NCBI RefSeq assembly: GCF_002563925.1
Contig: NZ_PDJD01000001.1
Coordinates: 186,001 to 250,000, forward strand
Origin: Serinibacter salmoneus
GTDB taxonomy: Bacteria > Actinomycetota > Actinomycetes > Actinomycetales > Beutenbergiaceae
Length of the DNA stretch: 64,000 bases
Direction of reading: 5' to 3'
The notes under the pieces were generated by a model. The model did no database searches, was not told where the DNA came from, and worked only from the letters and a program-made list of their open reading frames with translations. The position numbers and the translations under genes are program-made. Below are positions 51,777 to 60,485 of this stretch, piece by piece (the first letter of the stretch is position 1; each line of letters begins with the position of its first letter).

Positions 51777-53129
51777 GTGACGCGCGCCGCGACCACGGCT
51801 GGTCGCCCCACCCCCCACCGCTCGTCCGGCCGCAGACCCGACCGATTCCGCCCGCCCGCCTGGGCGTGGCAGGTGCTCGCCGTCTACGCCGCGAGCCGCG
51901 TGCTCGCGACCACCGCGCTGCTCATCGCGCGCCATCACCAGGCCGAGTCCTTCCCCGGCTGGCACGGTGACCCGCGCCCGCCCTACGGCGTCTTCGCGGC
52001 CCGGTGGTGGGACGGCTGGTGGTACGAGCGGATCTGGACCGAGGGCTACCCGGGGGAACTGCCCCTCGCCGATGGCTCCGGCGCCCTGCCGGCCGGCGCC
52101 GTCGACCTCAACGCCTGGGCGTTCTTCCCCCTCTACCCGATGCTGGTGCGGCTGCTGACGGACGCCCTCGCGCTGCTCGGCATCGAGGCGACGTGGCTGG
52201 TCACGGCTCCGATCGTGTCCCTGATGGCGGGCGCCGCGGCCATGCTCGTGATCCATCGCACGGTGGTGGTGGGCGCCCCCGAGGCCACCGCCCGTCACCC
52301 GTGGCTCCCCCTGGCCACGGTGGCGACCCTCGCGTTGTGGCCCTCCGCCGTCGTGCTGCAGACCGGGTACACCGAGGCGCTCGCGCTGCTGCTGGTGGCC
52401 ACCAGCCTGCTGCTCATCATGCGGCGGCGCTACGGCTGGGCGATGCTCGCCGTCGCGCTGCTCGGGCTGACGCGGGCAGTGGCGCTGCCGATGGCCGTGG
52501 TGGTGGCGGTGCACCTGGTGCTGCGCTGGCGCGAGGTGCCCGACGGCGCCGCTCGCCCCGGGCGGGCGGAGGTCGCCTCGGGGCTGGGGTTGCTGGCGGT
52601 GTGCGGCATCTCGGGCGGGCTGTGGCCGCTGGTCGCCGGGTGGGTGACCGGCCGCGGCGATGCGTACCTGGCCACGCAGGCGGCCTGGCGGCCGGAGTCC
52701 GGGGTCTCCCCGTTCCAGGGGTGGGAGCGGCTCGCGACGTTCTCCGGCGTTGGGGTGGCGCTCGCGCTCGGTGCGGTGGCGCTCGTGCTCGCCCTGCTGT
52801 GGCTCGCGCGACCGTGGCGGTCTGCGGCTTCTGCGGCGCTGCTGCGCCCGGAGCCCTGGGTCTGGTGCGCCGCGTACCTGCTCTACCTGGCGGCCGTCAC
52901 GGACGTGATCTCCAGCCAGTTGCGGTTCCTGCTGCTCGCGTTCCCCCTCGCCGTGCCGCTGCTGCTCGCGACGCCGATGGCCCTGACGCGGGCGGGTGAG
53001 CCGCGGGCGTGGGTGACGCGGGTCTGGGTGGGGACGCTGCTGCTCGGACTCGCGGTGGCGCAGGTCGCGTGGGTGTGGACGGTGTGGATGCAGGTGCTCG
53101 GGGAGGAGACGTTCCTCAAGGCGCCGTGA
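51777..53129 (+). CDS. PIG-V-family mannosyltransferase
   Basis: This 450-aa multi-pass protein has FAARWWDGWWYERIWTEGYP near the N-terminus (the catalytic Asp motif of PIG-V-type GT-C enzymes), AFFPLYPMLVRL, LWPSAVVLQTGYTEALALLL and SSQLRFLLLAFPLAVPLL. GTG 51777 is 6 nt after TACGCT, so it is probably leaderless; the longer upstream open frame is the antisense shadow of the GST gene. It probably adds mannose from a lipid carrier to envelope glycans. Confidence 0.85.
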   Translation: MTRAATTAGRPTPHRSSGRRPDRFRPPAWAWQVLAVYAASRVLATTALLIARHHQAESFPGWHGDPRPPYGVFAARWWDGWWYERIWTEGYPGELPLADGSGALPAGAVDLNAWAFFPLYPMLVRLLTDALALLGIEATWLVTAPIVSLMAGAAAMLVIHRTVVVGAPEATARHPWLPLATVATLALWPSAVVLQTGYTEALALLLVATSLLLIMRRRYGWAMLAVALLGLTRAVALPMAVVVAVHLVLRWREVPDGAARPGRAEVASGLGLLAVCGISGGLWPLVAGWVTGRGDAYLATQAAWRPESGVSPFQGWERLATFSGVGVALALGAVALVLALLWLARPWRSAASAALLRPEPWVWCAAYLLYLAAVTDVISSQLRFLLLAFPLAVPLLLATPMALTRAGEPRAWVTRVWVGTLLLGLAVAQVAWVWTVWMQVLGEETFLKAP

Positions 53130-53164
53130 GGTGAGGCACCGCCTGGTTTCCTACGATGACGGGC

Positions 53165-54544
53165 ATGAGCGAGGCGAGCGAGACCACCGAGACGGCCCGA
53201 GGCCGTGGCAGGCTGCGCCTCGCGCTGGCCAGTCCGGCCGAGGTACGGCGCGAACACTGGGAGCGCCTCGCCGCGGTGCCGCTGGCGCTCGCCGCGATCG
53301 CGTTCCTCGTGGCCTACGCGGTCCCGATCGTCTGGCCGGGTGTGGACCACACCTTGCAGCGGGTGTGCACAGTGGTGGTCCAGGTGGTGTGGCTCTCGCT
53401 GCTGGTGGACTACGTGGTGCGTTTCGTGCTCGCTCGCGCCAAGCGTCGGTTCGTGTTCCATCACCTGCTGGACCTGGTGGTGCTCGCGTTGCCGATGGTG
53501 CGCCAGCTCCAACTCCTGCGCCTGGTGGCACTGTTCTCGATCCTGGACCGGGTGGGGGTGCGCACGTTCCGCGGCCGGGTGCTGACCTACGCGGTGGCGG
53601 CGAGCGCGCTCAGTTTCCTCATCGCCTCCTTGGCGCTCACGAGCACCGAGCGGGGTGCGACCGGTGCGACGATCGAGAACTTCGGCGACGGCATGTGGTT
53701 CTCCATCGCCACGCTCACCACGGTGGGGTACGGCGACATGTACCCGGTGACGACGCAGGGCCGCGTGATCGCCGCGGCGCTGATGATGGTGGGCCTGGTG
53801 CTGTTCGGGACCGTGACGGGCACGCTCGCCTCCTACGTGGTCTCCAAGGTCTCCGGCGAGTCCGCACCGTCGGGCCAGGCCGCCGGGGCGAGCGCGCCGT
53901 CGCCGGCCGAGGGATCCCGAGTCAGCGGGGTGGAGGCCGCCGGCGACGCGGGTGGCGGCATGGGCACTGGTATCGGCACGGAGGCCGACGCCGAGGACGC
54001 CGCCACTGAGACCGACACCCAGGCCGACACCGACACCGACACCGACACTGAGACGGATACGGACACGGATACCGAGGCCGATGCCGATCCCGCCGCGGAC
54101 GCCGCCGCGGACGACCTGGTGCGCACCGGCCGCGCCGCCTGGGGTGACAGCAGGCGCCGCCGTGCCTTGACGACTCTGCTGGCCGCCGGGGCGCATGTGG
54201 CGATCGTGTGGTTCGCCGCGCTGGCGGTCTTCGCGCAGTTCGGCGGGGTGCACGCCACGGTCGCATTGGTCGCCCTCACCGCGGGGGAGGCCATCATGCT
54301 GCCGCTGACGCTCATGACGGCGTGGGGAACCTTCCGGCACCGCGCGCCGAACCCTCGGTGGCTGCACTGGGCGCCCGGCGCGATGATCGCGATCCTGGTG
54401 GCCACGCTCACGGTGGTGCTGTTCGACACCGAGACCGACACCGCCGTGCTCGCCGTCATGTCGATCACCTGGGCGTTCGTCGGCGCCGTGCCGCTCGCGA
54501 TGGCCTACGCGCAGACCATGCCGGCCCGCACCGACATCCCGTGA
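53165..54544 (+). CDS. K+ channel fused to an extra membrane domain through an Asp-Thr linker
   Basis: This 459-aa protein's N-terminal 225 residues are a six-helix voltage-type channel with the selectivity filter TTVGYGDMYPVTTQGR and S4-like LPMVRQLQLLRLVALFSIL. Then come about 110 polar residues including alternating Asp-Thr (DTDTDTDTETDTDTDTE). A second domain of four predicted helices follows (LTTLLAAGAHVAIVWFAALAVFAQFG, MLPLTLMTAWGTFRHRAPNPRW). The second domain is not recognised. The ATG at 53165 lies 7 nt after TACGAT, so a leaderless start is preferred over 53156. Confidence 0.8.
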   Translation: MSEASETTETARGRGRLRLALASPAEVRREHWERLAAVPLALAAIAFLVAYAVPIVWPGVDHTLQRVCTVVVQVVWLSLLVDYVVRFVLARAKRRFVFHHLLDLVVLALPMVRQLQLLRLVALFSILDRVGVRTFRGRVLTYAVAASALSFLIASLALTSTERGATGATIENFGDGMWFSIATLTTVGYGDMYPVTTQGRVIAAALMMVGLVLFGTVTGTLASYVVSKVSGESAPSGQAAGASAPSPAEGSRVSGVEAAGDAGGGMGTGIGTEADAEDAATETDTQADTDTDTDTETDTDTDTEADADPAADAAADDLVRTGRAAWGDSRRRRALTTLLAAGAHVAIVWFAALAVFAQFGGVHATVALVALTAGEAIMLPLTLMTAWGTFRHRAPNPRWLHWAPGAMIAILVATLTVVLFDTETDTAVLAVMSITWAFVGAVPLAMAYAQTMPARTDIP

Positions 54545-54804
54545 CGCCGCACCGCCGCACTGCCCACACCGCCGCACCGCCGCGCCGCCCACACCGCCGC
54601 ACCGCCGCACTGCCCACACCGCCGCGCCGCTGCACCCCCACACCGCCGCGCCGCCGCGCCGCCGCGCCGCCCACACCGCGAAACCGTGGCGCGTGCGGCG
54701 GGGACGTGGCCTGCGGGCACGTCCCCGGCGCGGGAGGCACGGATTCGCGCACGTGTGTGGGGCGGGGCGGCGCGGGAGGCACGGATTCGCGCACGTGTGT
54801 GGGG
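54545..54804. repeat. caccgccgc microrepeats, palindrome and 36-bp direct repeat
   Basis: After the channel gene comes a run of cacaccgccgc-type repeats (about 54550-54678). A palindromic element follows at 54679-54747 (perfect core GGGGACGTG 54700-54708 with 54718-54726), similar in its arms to 20-88. Two exact 36-bp direct copies then follow at 54727-54762 and 54769-54804. No gene is visible here. Confidence 0.75.
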
Positions 54805-54835
54805 TGGGGTGGGGCGGTGCGGTGCGGGGTGTGAC

Positions 54836-55606
54836 TCAGGCGAGGGTGGCGTTCCAGAGCCACCAGACGGCGCCGGCGGTGGCCGCAGCGATCGCGAGCA
54901 GCTGGGTGCCGACCCAGAACCAGCCCGGCCACCCGGTCTGCCGCGCGAGGTCGGCGGGGTCGCTGCCGCGCGGCGAGGGGGCGACCGCGGCCCAGTGCCG
55001 CCATGCCCCGAGCAGGAGGAGCGCCGCGATCACCAGCAGGACCGCGCCGGAGCGGTAGTCCGACCGCCACCACCACAGCGCGCCGGCGCTCGCCGCCACC
55101 AGCAGGGTGACCCCGGCGGTGGCCCAGGAGCGCACGAACGCCAGGCACAGCACGCTCACGACGGCGGTAGCCAGCATCACCGCCGGCGCCCACCCACGCA
55201 GGGTGAGCCAGATCAGGCCCGTGCCCACCAGCGCGGGAGCCGGGTACCCGGCCCAGGTGGTGAGCGCGAGGCCGAGTCCGTGCGGCTTGCCCACCGTGAC
55301 CGCGTGCCCCGACATGTCCCCGCGCACCACGAACCCCGTGAACCGGCGCCCGGTGAGGATCCCGACCGCGGCATGGCCGAGCTCGTGCACGAGGGTCACC
55401 AGGATGCGCACCACCCGCCAGGTCGCCGGCACCAGAACCAGCGCCACGCCGATCAGCAGCGGTGCCCACACCGACCAACGACCGGCGGCGTCCACCGCCC
55501 AGCCCTCGATGTGCGGGGTCCGGCCGGTGCGGATCACGACCTCCTGCCACCACGGCGCATCGCTCCAGGGCAGGGAGTCCAGCAGGATTCGCGTCACCCG
55601 CCACAT
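54836..55606 (-). CDS. M50-type membrane metalloprotease-like protein
   Basis: This 256-aa protein has a zinc motif HELGH (LVTLVHELGHAAVGILTGRRFTGFVV) in the second helix and about six further helices (PF13398, peptidase M50B-like). The start at ATG 55606 is tentative; the frame extends upstream without family similarity. Substrate unknown. It converges with the channel gene. Confidence 0.8.
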   Translation of the reverse strand: MWRVTRILLDSLPWSDAPWWQEVVIRTGRTPHIEGWAVDAAGRWSVWAPLLIGVALVLVPATWRVVRILVTLVHELGHAAVGILTGRRFTGFVVRGDMSGHAVTVGKPHGLGLALTTWAGYPAPALVGTGLIWLTLRGWAPAVMLATAVVSVLCLAFVRSWATAGVTLLVAASAGALWWWRSDYRSGAVLLVIAALLLLGAWRHWAAVAPSPRGSDPADLARQTGWPGWFWVGTQLLAIAAATAGAVWWLWNATLA

Positions 55607-55752
55607 CCTGGCAGCACGGGCTGAGACCCGCCCCGCGAGGTGCTCCCGGTCGCGCGCTTCCCCCGCCCCGTTCGCGAGGCATTCTCGCCCGCCCGGTGGA
55701 CGCATCGCGGACACCCGCGCCGCGGGACGCCGGACTCCCGCACACTGGTGAC

Positions 55753-57099
55753 GTGCCCACCTCCGCCCCCGCCGTGTTGCGCGGCGCCGGGGCCGGCGGC
55801 ATCGTCGCGATGCTCGCCCTCTCCCTCGCGCTGCGCGCGCCGTACGTCTCCGTGCCGCCGGTGGTGGCCGAGATGGGCGAGGCGCTCGGGGCGAGCCCGT
55901 CCCAGATGGCGCTGCTGACCTCGATCCCGGTGCTGTGCTTCGGCCTCATCACGCCGGGCTCCTCCTGGGTGCTGGGCCGCCTGGGGTTGCGGGTCTCCGG
56001 CGCGATCTGCCTGATCGGGGTGGTGCTCGGCGCCGCGCTGCGCAGCGGTGGCACGCTGGCGATGGCGATTCTCGGCACCGTGCTGGTGGGTGTGGCGATC
56101 TCGCTGGGCAACCTCGTGGTCCCGGTGCTGATCGGGCGCTGCTACCCGATGCGCGCCGGGGTCCTGATGGGCGCCTACACCGCCACGATGAACGTGGGTT
56201 CCACCGCCGCGACCGCCGCCACGGCGGTGCTCGCCGTCTCCCTGGGCTGGCCGCTCGCCACCGGGGTGTGGGGCGTGGTGCTCGGCGGGGTCGGCCTGCT
56301 GCTGTGGCTGTTGCTGCTGCCGCGCTCGGCCGATCACGACCGGCACCGCCCCACGACGCGCGCCGGATCCGAGGAAGCGGAGCCGACCCCCGACCAGGCC
56401 CCCGACCGGACCCCCGACCAGGCCCCCGACCGGACCCCCTCCGCGACCGCACCGGACACCTCCCACGGCCCCACGGCCGGCCGGCCGCCCGCGCCGGTCC
56501 GGGCGAGCCGGAACCCCACCACCTGGCTGCTCGCCTTCGCCTTCGCCGGTCAGGCGATGAGCTGGTACGGCGTCACCGCGTGGCTGCCGGAAGCACTGGG
56601 CGACGTCGCGGGGCTGAGCATCCAGGCCGCCGGGGTGGGTGCCGCGGGCTTCCAGGTCGCCGGGATCGTGGGCCCGATGCTGGTTCCCGCCTTCCTCGCG
56701 CTGGTGCCGCTGCGGGGCCGTGCCCGCGAGGTCGCGCTCGTGGCCACGATCTGCGCGATGTGGGCGGCCCTGCCGCTCGGCATGATCCTCGCCCCGCAGG
56801 CGTGGGTGGTGTGGGTGCTGGTGACCGGGGTGGCGCAGGGGGCGTTCTTCACGACGATCTTCCTGCTGGTGGTGCGCCGCACCGCCACGAGCGACGAGAA
56901 CCGCCGGATGGCGGCGATCGTGCAGTCCTTCGGCTACACCGCGGCGGCGCTCGCCCCGATCCTCATCGGCTGGGTGCACGAGCGGGTGCCCGGCTGGGAC
57001 GTCCTCTTCCTCGCCGTGGGGGCCTTCGTGGCGGTCATGACCGTCGCCGGCCTGCTGGCGGCGCTTCGACCCGAACCCCCACGCACGGCAGTGATCTGA
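55753..57099 (+). CDS. MFS transporter, CynX/NimT-type
   Basis: This 448-aa protein has 12 helices, with LRAPYVSVPPVVAEMGEALGASPSQMALLTSIPVLCFG at the start, a CynX/NimT hallmark. It also has a long central loop with a tandem TPDQAPDR repeat (about residues 210-230) and FAFAGQAMSWYGVTAWLPEAL in the second half. GTG 55753 lies 6 nt after CACACT, possibly leaderless. It is divergent from the M50 gene. Likely exports or imports small organic anions. Confidence 0.88.
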   Translation: MPTSAPAVLRGAGAGGIVAMLALSLALRAPYVSVPPVVAEMGEALGASPSQMALLTSIPVLCFGLITPGSSWVLGRLGLRVSGAICLIGVVLGAALRSGGTLAMAILGTVLVGVAISLGNLVVPVLIGRCYPMRAGVLMGAYTATMNVGSTAATAATAVLAVSLGWPLATGVWGVVLGGVGLLLWLLLLPRSADHDRHRPTTRAGSEEAEPTPDQAPDRTPDQAPDRTPSATAPDTSHGPTAGRPPAPVRASRNPTTWLLAFAFAGQAMSWYGVTAWLPEALGDVAGLSIQAAGVGAAGFQVAGIVGPMLVPAFLALVPLRGRAREVALVATICAMWAALPLGMILAPQAWVVWVLVTGVAQGAFFTTIFLLVVRRTATSDENRRMAAIVQSFGYTAAALAPILIGWVHERVPGWDVLFLAVGAFVAVMTVAGLLAALRPEPPRTAVI

Positions 57100-57112
57100 C
57101 AGGAGTACACCG

Positions 57113-57772
57113 ATGACCAACCCCTTCGATCAGGGCGGCTACCAGGTCCGCCTCGAGTGGGGCGCCGCCGGACTGGCACGGCTCGCCCCGGCAGACATCC
57201 TCGTCCTCGTGGACGTGCTGGGCCCGGGCGCCGCGCCCCTGGCCGCACTGGAGGCGGAGCCCACCGCCACCGTCTCCGCCGCGGCGCTCCCGGGCGGCGT
57301 GCCCGACGGCGCAGCTCACCCGGGCGGCGAGGTCACCGTGCTGTGGGGGAACCTACGCAACGCCACGGCCGTGGCGCGGGCCTGCCTGGCCGAGCAGCAC
57401 GCCCGGGGCGGGCGCACGAGCATCGCGGTGATCCCCGCCCTCGGTGTCGGGGCGAGCGCAGAGGCCTCGCAGACGTCGACGCGGTTCGCGGTGGAGAACC
57501 TCCTCGCCGCCGGCGCGATCGTCGGGGCGCTGAGCGCGCTCGGCACCGACCACACCTCACCGGAGGCCGCGGCGGCGTGCGAGGCGTTCCACGGGCTGCG
57601 CCGCGCCGTCGGGCACCTGGTCACCGCGAGCGGGACCGCCCGCGCCTTCGACCACACGCCGGATGCGGCGCCCCCGCTCCCGCCCACTGATGCGGCCCGC
57701 GTGGATGCCACCACGCTGGTCCCGGTGCTGCGCGGCGGGGCGATCGTGGCCCTCGACACCGAGGGGTCATAG
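57113..57772 (+). CDS. Shortened 2-phosphosulfolactate phosphatase (ComB) family protein
   Basis: This 219-aa protein's start MTNPFDQGGYQVRLEWGAAGLARLAPADILVLVDVL, then NLRNATAVARACL, IAVIPALG, RFAVENLLAAGAIVGAL and a VPVLRGGAIVAL ending match the actinobacterial ComB family. The middle Ser/Pro/Asn-rich LSPxSL...PSPNGS segment is missing, so it is shorter than normal (about 250 aa) and activity is doubtful. AGGAG lies 6 nt upstream of the ATG. It follows the MFS gene by 13 bp, same operon. Confidence 0.7.
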   Translation: MTNPFDQGGYQVRLEWGAAGLARLAPADILVLVDVLGPGAAPLAALEAEPTATVSAAALPGGVPDGAAHPGGEVTVLWGNLRNATAVARACLAEQHARGGRTSIAVIPALGVGASAEASQTSTRFAVENLLAAGAIVGALSALGTDHTSPEAAAACEAFHGLRRAVGHLVTASGTARAFDHTPDAAPPLPPTDAARVDATTLVPVLRGGAIVALDTEGS

Positions 57773-57839
57773 GATGACAAAGAACTGAATGGGTCGGCGC
57801 GCGGCGTCCTACCCGATTTGACGATTCTTTGGGGCGTTG

Positions 57840-60485
57840 ATGACTGATGTGCTGGCCGGGTACAGCGCCGCTGGCCCGGGGCACGACGAGATGCTGCAGT
57901 CCACCGGCGCGGCCCGCGAGGCCTGGGCCCAGATGGCGGACCTCGCCGGGCTCGCCGACGGCAGTCAACTCGCCGCCCGCGCCCGCGAGGTCGTGGACCT
58001 GCTGGAGGACAACGGCGTGCGGTTCGGCGCCGGCCGTGCCGCCGCGCCCTGGCGGCTGGACCCGCTGCCGGTGCTGTTCGACGAACTCGAGTGGGCCCGC
58101 GTGGAGGCCGGCCTGCAGCAGCGGGCGCTGCTGCTGGACCACATCCTCACCGACATCTCCGGCGACTCGAGACTGCTGACTAGCGGACTCATCCCGCCCT
58201 CCCTGGTGCTGGCCCACCCCGGGCTGCTGCGCGAGGTCGCCGACATCCGCAACCCCGGCCCGCATCAACTGGTGATGCTCGGCACGGACATCGCCCGCAA
58301 CGCCGACGGCTCCTGGCAGGTGCTCGCCGACCGCGCCCAGGTCCCGATGGGGATGGGGTACGCGATGCAGGACCGCCGGATCGTGGCCGAGGTCCTCTCC
58401 GGCCTGTACCGCCACTCCCGGATCCGCCGCGTCGGCCCGTTCTTCCAGGCCATGCGCGCCGCCGTCCACGGCGCCGCCCCCCAGCACGCCGAGGGTTCCC
58501 CGCGCGCCGTGCTGCTCAGCCCGGGGCCGTTCTCCGCGGCCGCCTTCGACCAGGCCTATGTCGCCACGATGCTCGGATACCCCCTGGTGGAGGGCTCCGA
58601 CCTCGTGGTGGAGGACGGCCGGCTGTGGATGCGCGCCCTGGGCCGGTTGGAGCCGGTGGACGTGGTGCTGCGCCACGTGGAGGCCGCGTTCTGTGACCCG
58701 CTGGAACTGCGCGGCTCCAACGGGCTGGGCGTGCCGGGCCTCGCGCAGGCCGCCCGCGAGGGCTCGGTCTCGATCGCGAACCCGCTCGGCGCCGGGGTGT
58801 TGGACAACCCGGGCCTGCTCACCTACCTGCCGCGGTTGTGCCGGGAGGTGCTCGGGGAGGAACTCCTCATCCCCTCCACCGTCACCTACTGGTGCGGGGA
58901 GCGCTCGATGGGCTCGCACGTGATCGCCAACCTGGACCGCCTCGTGGTGCGCCACACCGCACCCGGGTCGCCGAGCCTGCGCGGCTGGGAACTCACGATC
59001 GGCCAGCGCGCGGACCTCTCGGCGCGCATCGCCGCCGAACCGCACCTGTGGGTGGCGCAGGAGCGGGTGGAGGCCTCCACCACGCCCACCGTGAACGGCA
59101 CCCGGCTGGAGGCGCGAGCCACGCAACTGCGCACCTTCGCGGCGGCCTCCGGGGACGGCTACGAGATCATGTCCGGCGGGGTGGCCCGGGTGGCCGACGG
59201 CGCCTCCGACCTGGTCGAACCCGGCACCGTGGGCACGGCGAAGGACGTGTGGGTGCTCTCCTCCCGCCCCTTCACCGTCTCCGACCCGTGGCTCACCGAG
59301 GAGGCCGTCCCGGCGCGCGGCCGGGTGCCCTCCTCGATCTCCCCCGGCGCCGCCGAGGGGTTGTTCTGGTTCGGGCGGTACGCGGAGCGGGCGGAGAACA
59401 ACGCGCGCCTGGTGCGCGCCATCGGCGACCGCTGGAACGACTTCTCCGACGCGGCCCGCGGCAACGGGATCCCCGCCTCGGGCGGGCCCGCGGACCAGGG
59501 CGGGTCTGCGCCGTCGGGCACCAGCAGGATCCAGTACGACGGCGCAGCCGCCCTGGGCGTGCTGGAGGCCGCCCTGGCCGAGGTGGTGGGTCCGGGTGCC
59601 CTGCCCGATCTGGTCACCGACCCCGACCTGCTCGGCAGCGTGGCGCAGTCGGTCGGTGGGCTGCGCCAGTGCGCCACCGGCGTGCGTGACCAACTCTCGG
59701 GCGACATGTGGGCGGCGCTGAGCTCCCTCGAGCGCTCCCTGGAGGTGCAGCGGCGGCGGCAGGAGCGGCAGCGGGGCGCGGTGGACGTCGGCCCGATCAC
59801 CACCCGGCTGCTGGAGCCGCTGCTGTCCATCGCCGGAATCCTGGGCGAGGCGATGGTGCGGGACGTCGGCTGGTGCCTGCTGGATGCGGGCCGTCGCCTG
59901 GAGCGCGCGCAGTACATCGTGGAGACCTTCGCGGCCACGCTGACCGCGGACCGCGACCCCGGGGTGGATGCCCTGGTACTGGAGAGTGTGCTGAACGCCC
60001 ACGAGAGCGGCATCACCTATCGGCGCCGCTACCAGTCGCGCGCCAGCATCGAGACCCTCCTGGACCTGATGCTGATGGACGAGCGCAACCCGCGCTCCCT
60101 GCGCTTCCAACTCAGCAAGTTGCAGGTGGCGCTCGCCCAGGTGCCCGCCCCGGCCCGCGGGGTGGGGGATCGGGATGCGCTGTTGGCCGACGTCGTCGGG
60201 CTGCTCGCCGAGGCGGACACCCATGTGCTCGGCGCGCGCGGCGCGGACGGGTCGCGCGATCAGCTCGCGGACGTGCTCACCGCGATGGCGTGGCGGCTGC
60301 GTGCTCTGGGTGACGAGATCGCGCGGATCCACTTCACCCACCCGGTGCCCACCGCGTTCCTGGACGCCTCCGGAACCTATGCCGGCGCGGCCGGGCCGGC
60401 CGCGCCCGCACCGTTCGGGCCCACGCACCAGGTGGGGGACGAGGCCGTCTGGAGCGAACCGGGTCTGGGGAAGGGGGAGTCATGA
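57840..60485 (+). CDS. Circularly permuted ATP-grasp fused to alpha-E domain
   Basis: This 881-aa protein's N-terminal about 490 residues are a CP_ATPgrasp_2 domain (DILTDISGDSRLLTSGLIPPSLV, GTDIARNADGSWQVLADRAQVPMGMGYAMQDR, LVRHTAPGSPSLRGWEL-like). The C-terminal part is the alpha-E helical domain (SPGAAEGLFWFGRYAERAENNARL). The two parts are usually separate genes; here they are fused. Start ATG 57840 has GGGG five bases upstream. It overlaps the transglutaminase gene by 4 bp, the standard pairing. A peptide-bond or cross-linking function is known only by inference. Confidence 0.92.
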   Translation: MTDVLAGYSAAGPGHDEMLQSTGAAREAWAQMADLAGLADGSQLAARAREVVDLLEDNGVRFGAGRAAAPWRLDPLPVLFDELEWARVEAGLQQRALLLDHILTDISGDSRLLTSGLIPPSLVLAHPGLLREVADIRNPGPHQLVMLGTDIARNADGSWQVLADRAQVPMGMGYAMQDRRIVAEVLSGLYRHSRIRRVGPFFQAMRAAVHGAAPQHAEGSPRAVLLSPGPFSAAAFDQAYVATMLGYPLVEGSDLVVEDGRLWMRALGRLEPVDVVLRHVEAAFCDPLELRGSNGLGVPGLAQAAREGSVSIANPLGAGVLDNPGLLTYLPRLCREVLGEELLIPSTVTYWCGERSMGSHVIANLDRLVVRHTAPGSPSLRGWELTIGQRADLSARIAAEPHLWVAQERVEASTTPTVNGTRLEARATQLRTFAAASGDGYEIMSGGVARVADGASDLVEPGTVGTAKDVWVLSSRPFTVSDPWLTEEAVPARGRVPSSISPGAAEGLFWFGRYAERAENNARLVRAIGDRWNDFSDAARGNGIPASGGPADQGGSAPSGTSRIQYDGAAALGVLEAALAEVVGPGALPDLVTDPDLLGSVAQSVGGLRQCATGVRDQLSGDMWAALSSLERSLEVQRRRQERQRGAVDVGPITTRLLEPLLSIAGILGEAMVRDVGWCLLDAGRRLERAQYIVETFAATLTADRDPGVDALVLESVLNAHESGITYRRRYQSRASIETLLDLMLMDERNPRSLRFQLSKLQVALAQVPAPARGVGDRDALLADVVGLLAEADTHVLGARGADGSRDQLADVLTAMAWRLRALGDEIARIHFTHPVPTAFLDASGTYAGAAGPAAPAPFGPTHQVGDEAVWSEPGLGKGES

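Noticed and set aside
54836-57120. Large minus-strand open frames over the MFS and ATP-grasp genes
   Set aside because: His/Arg/Gly-rich shadow translations typical of high-G+C DNA, with well-supported plus-strand genes beneath.
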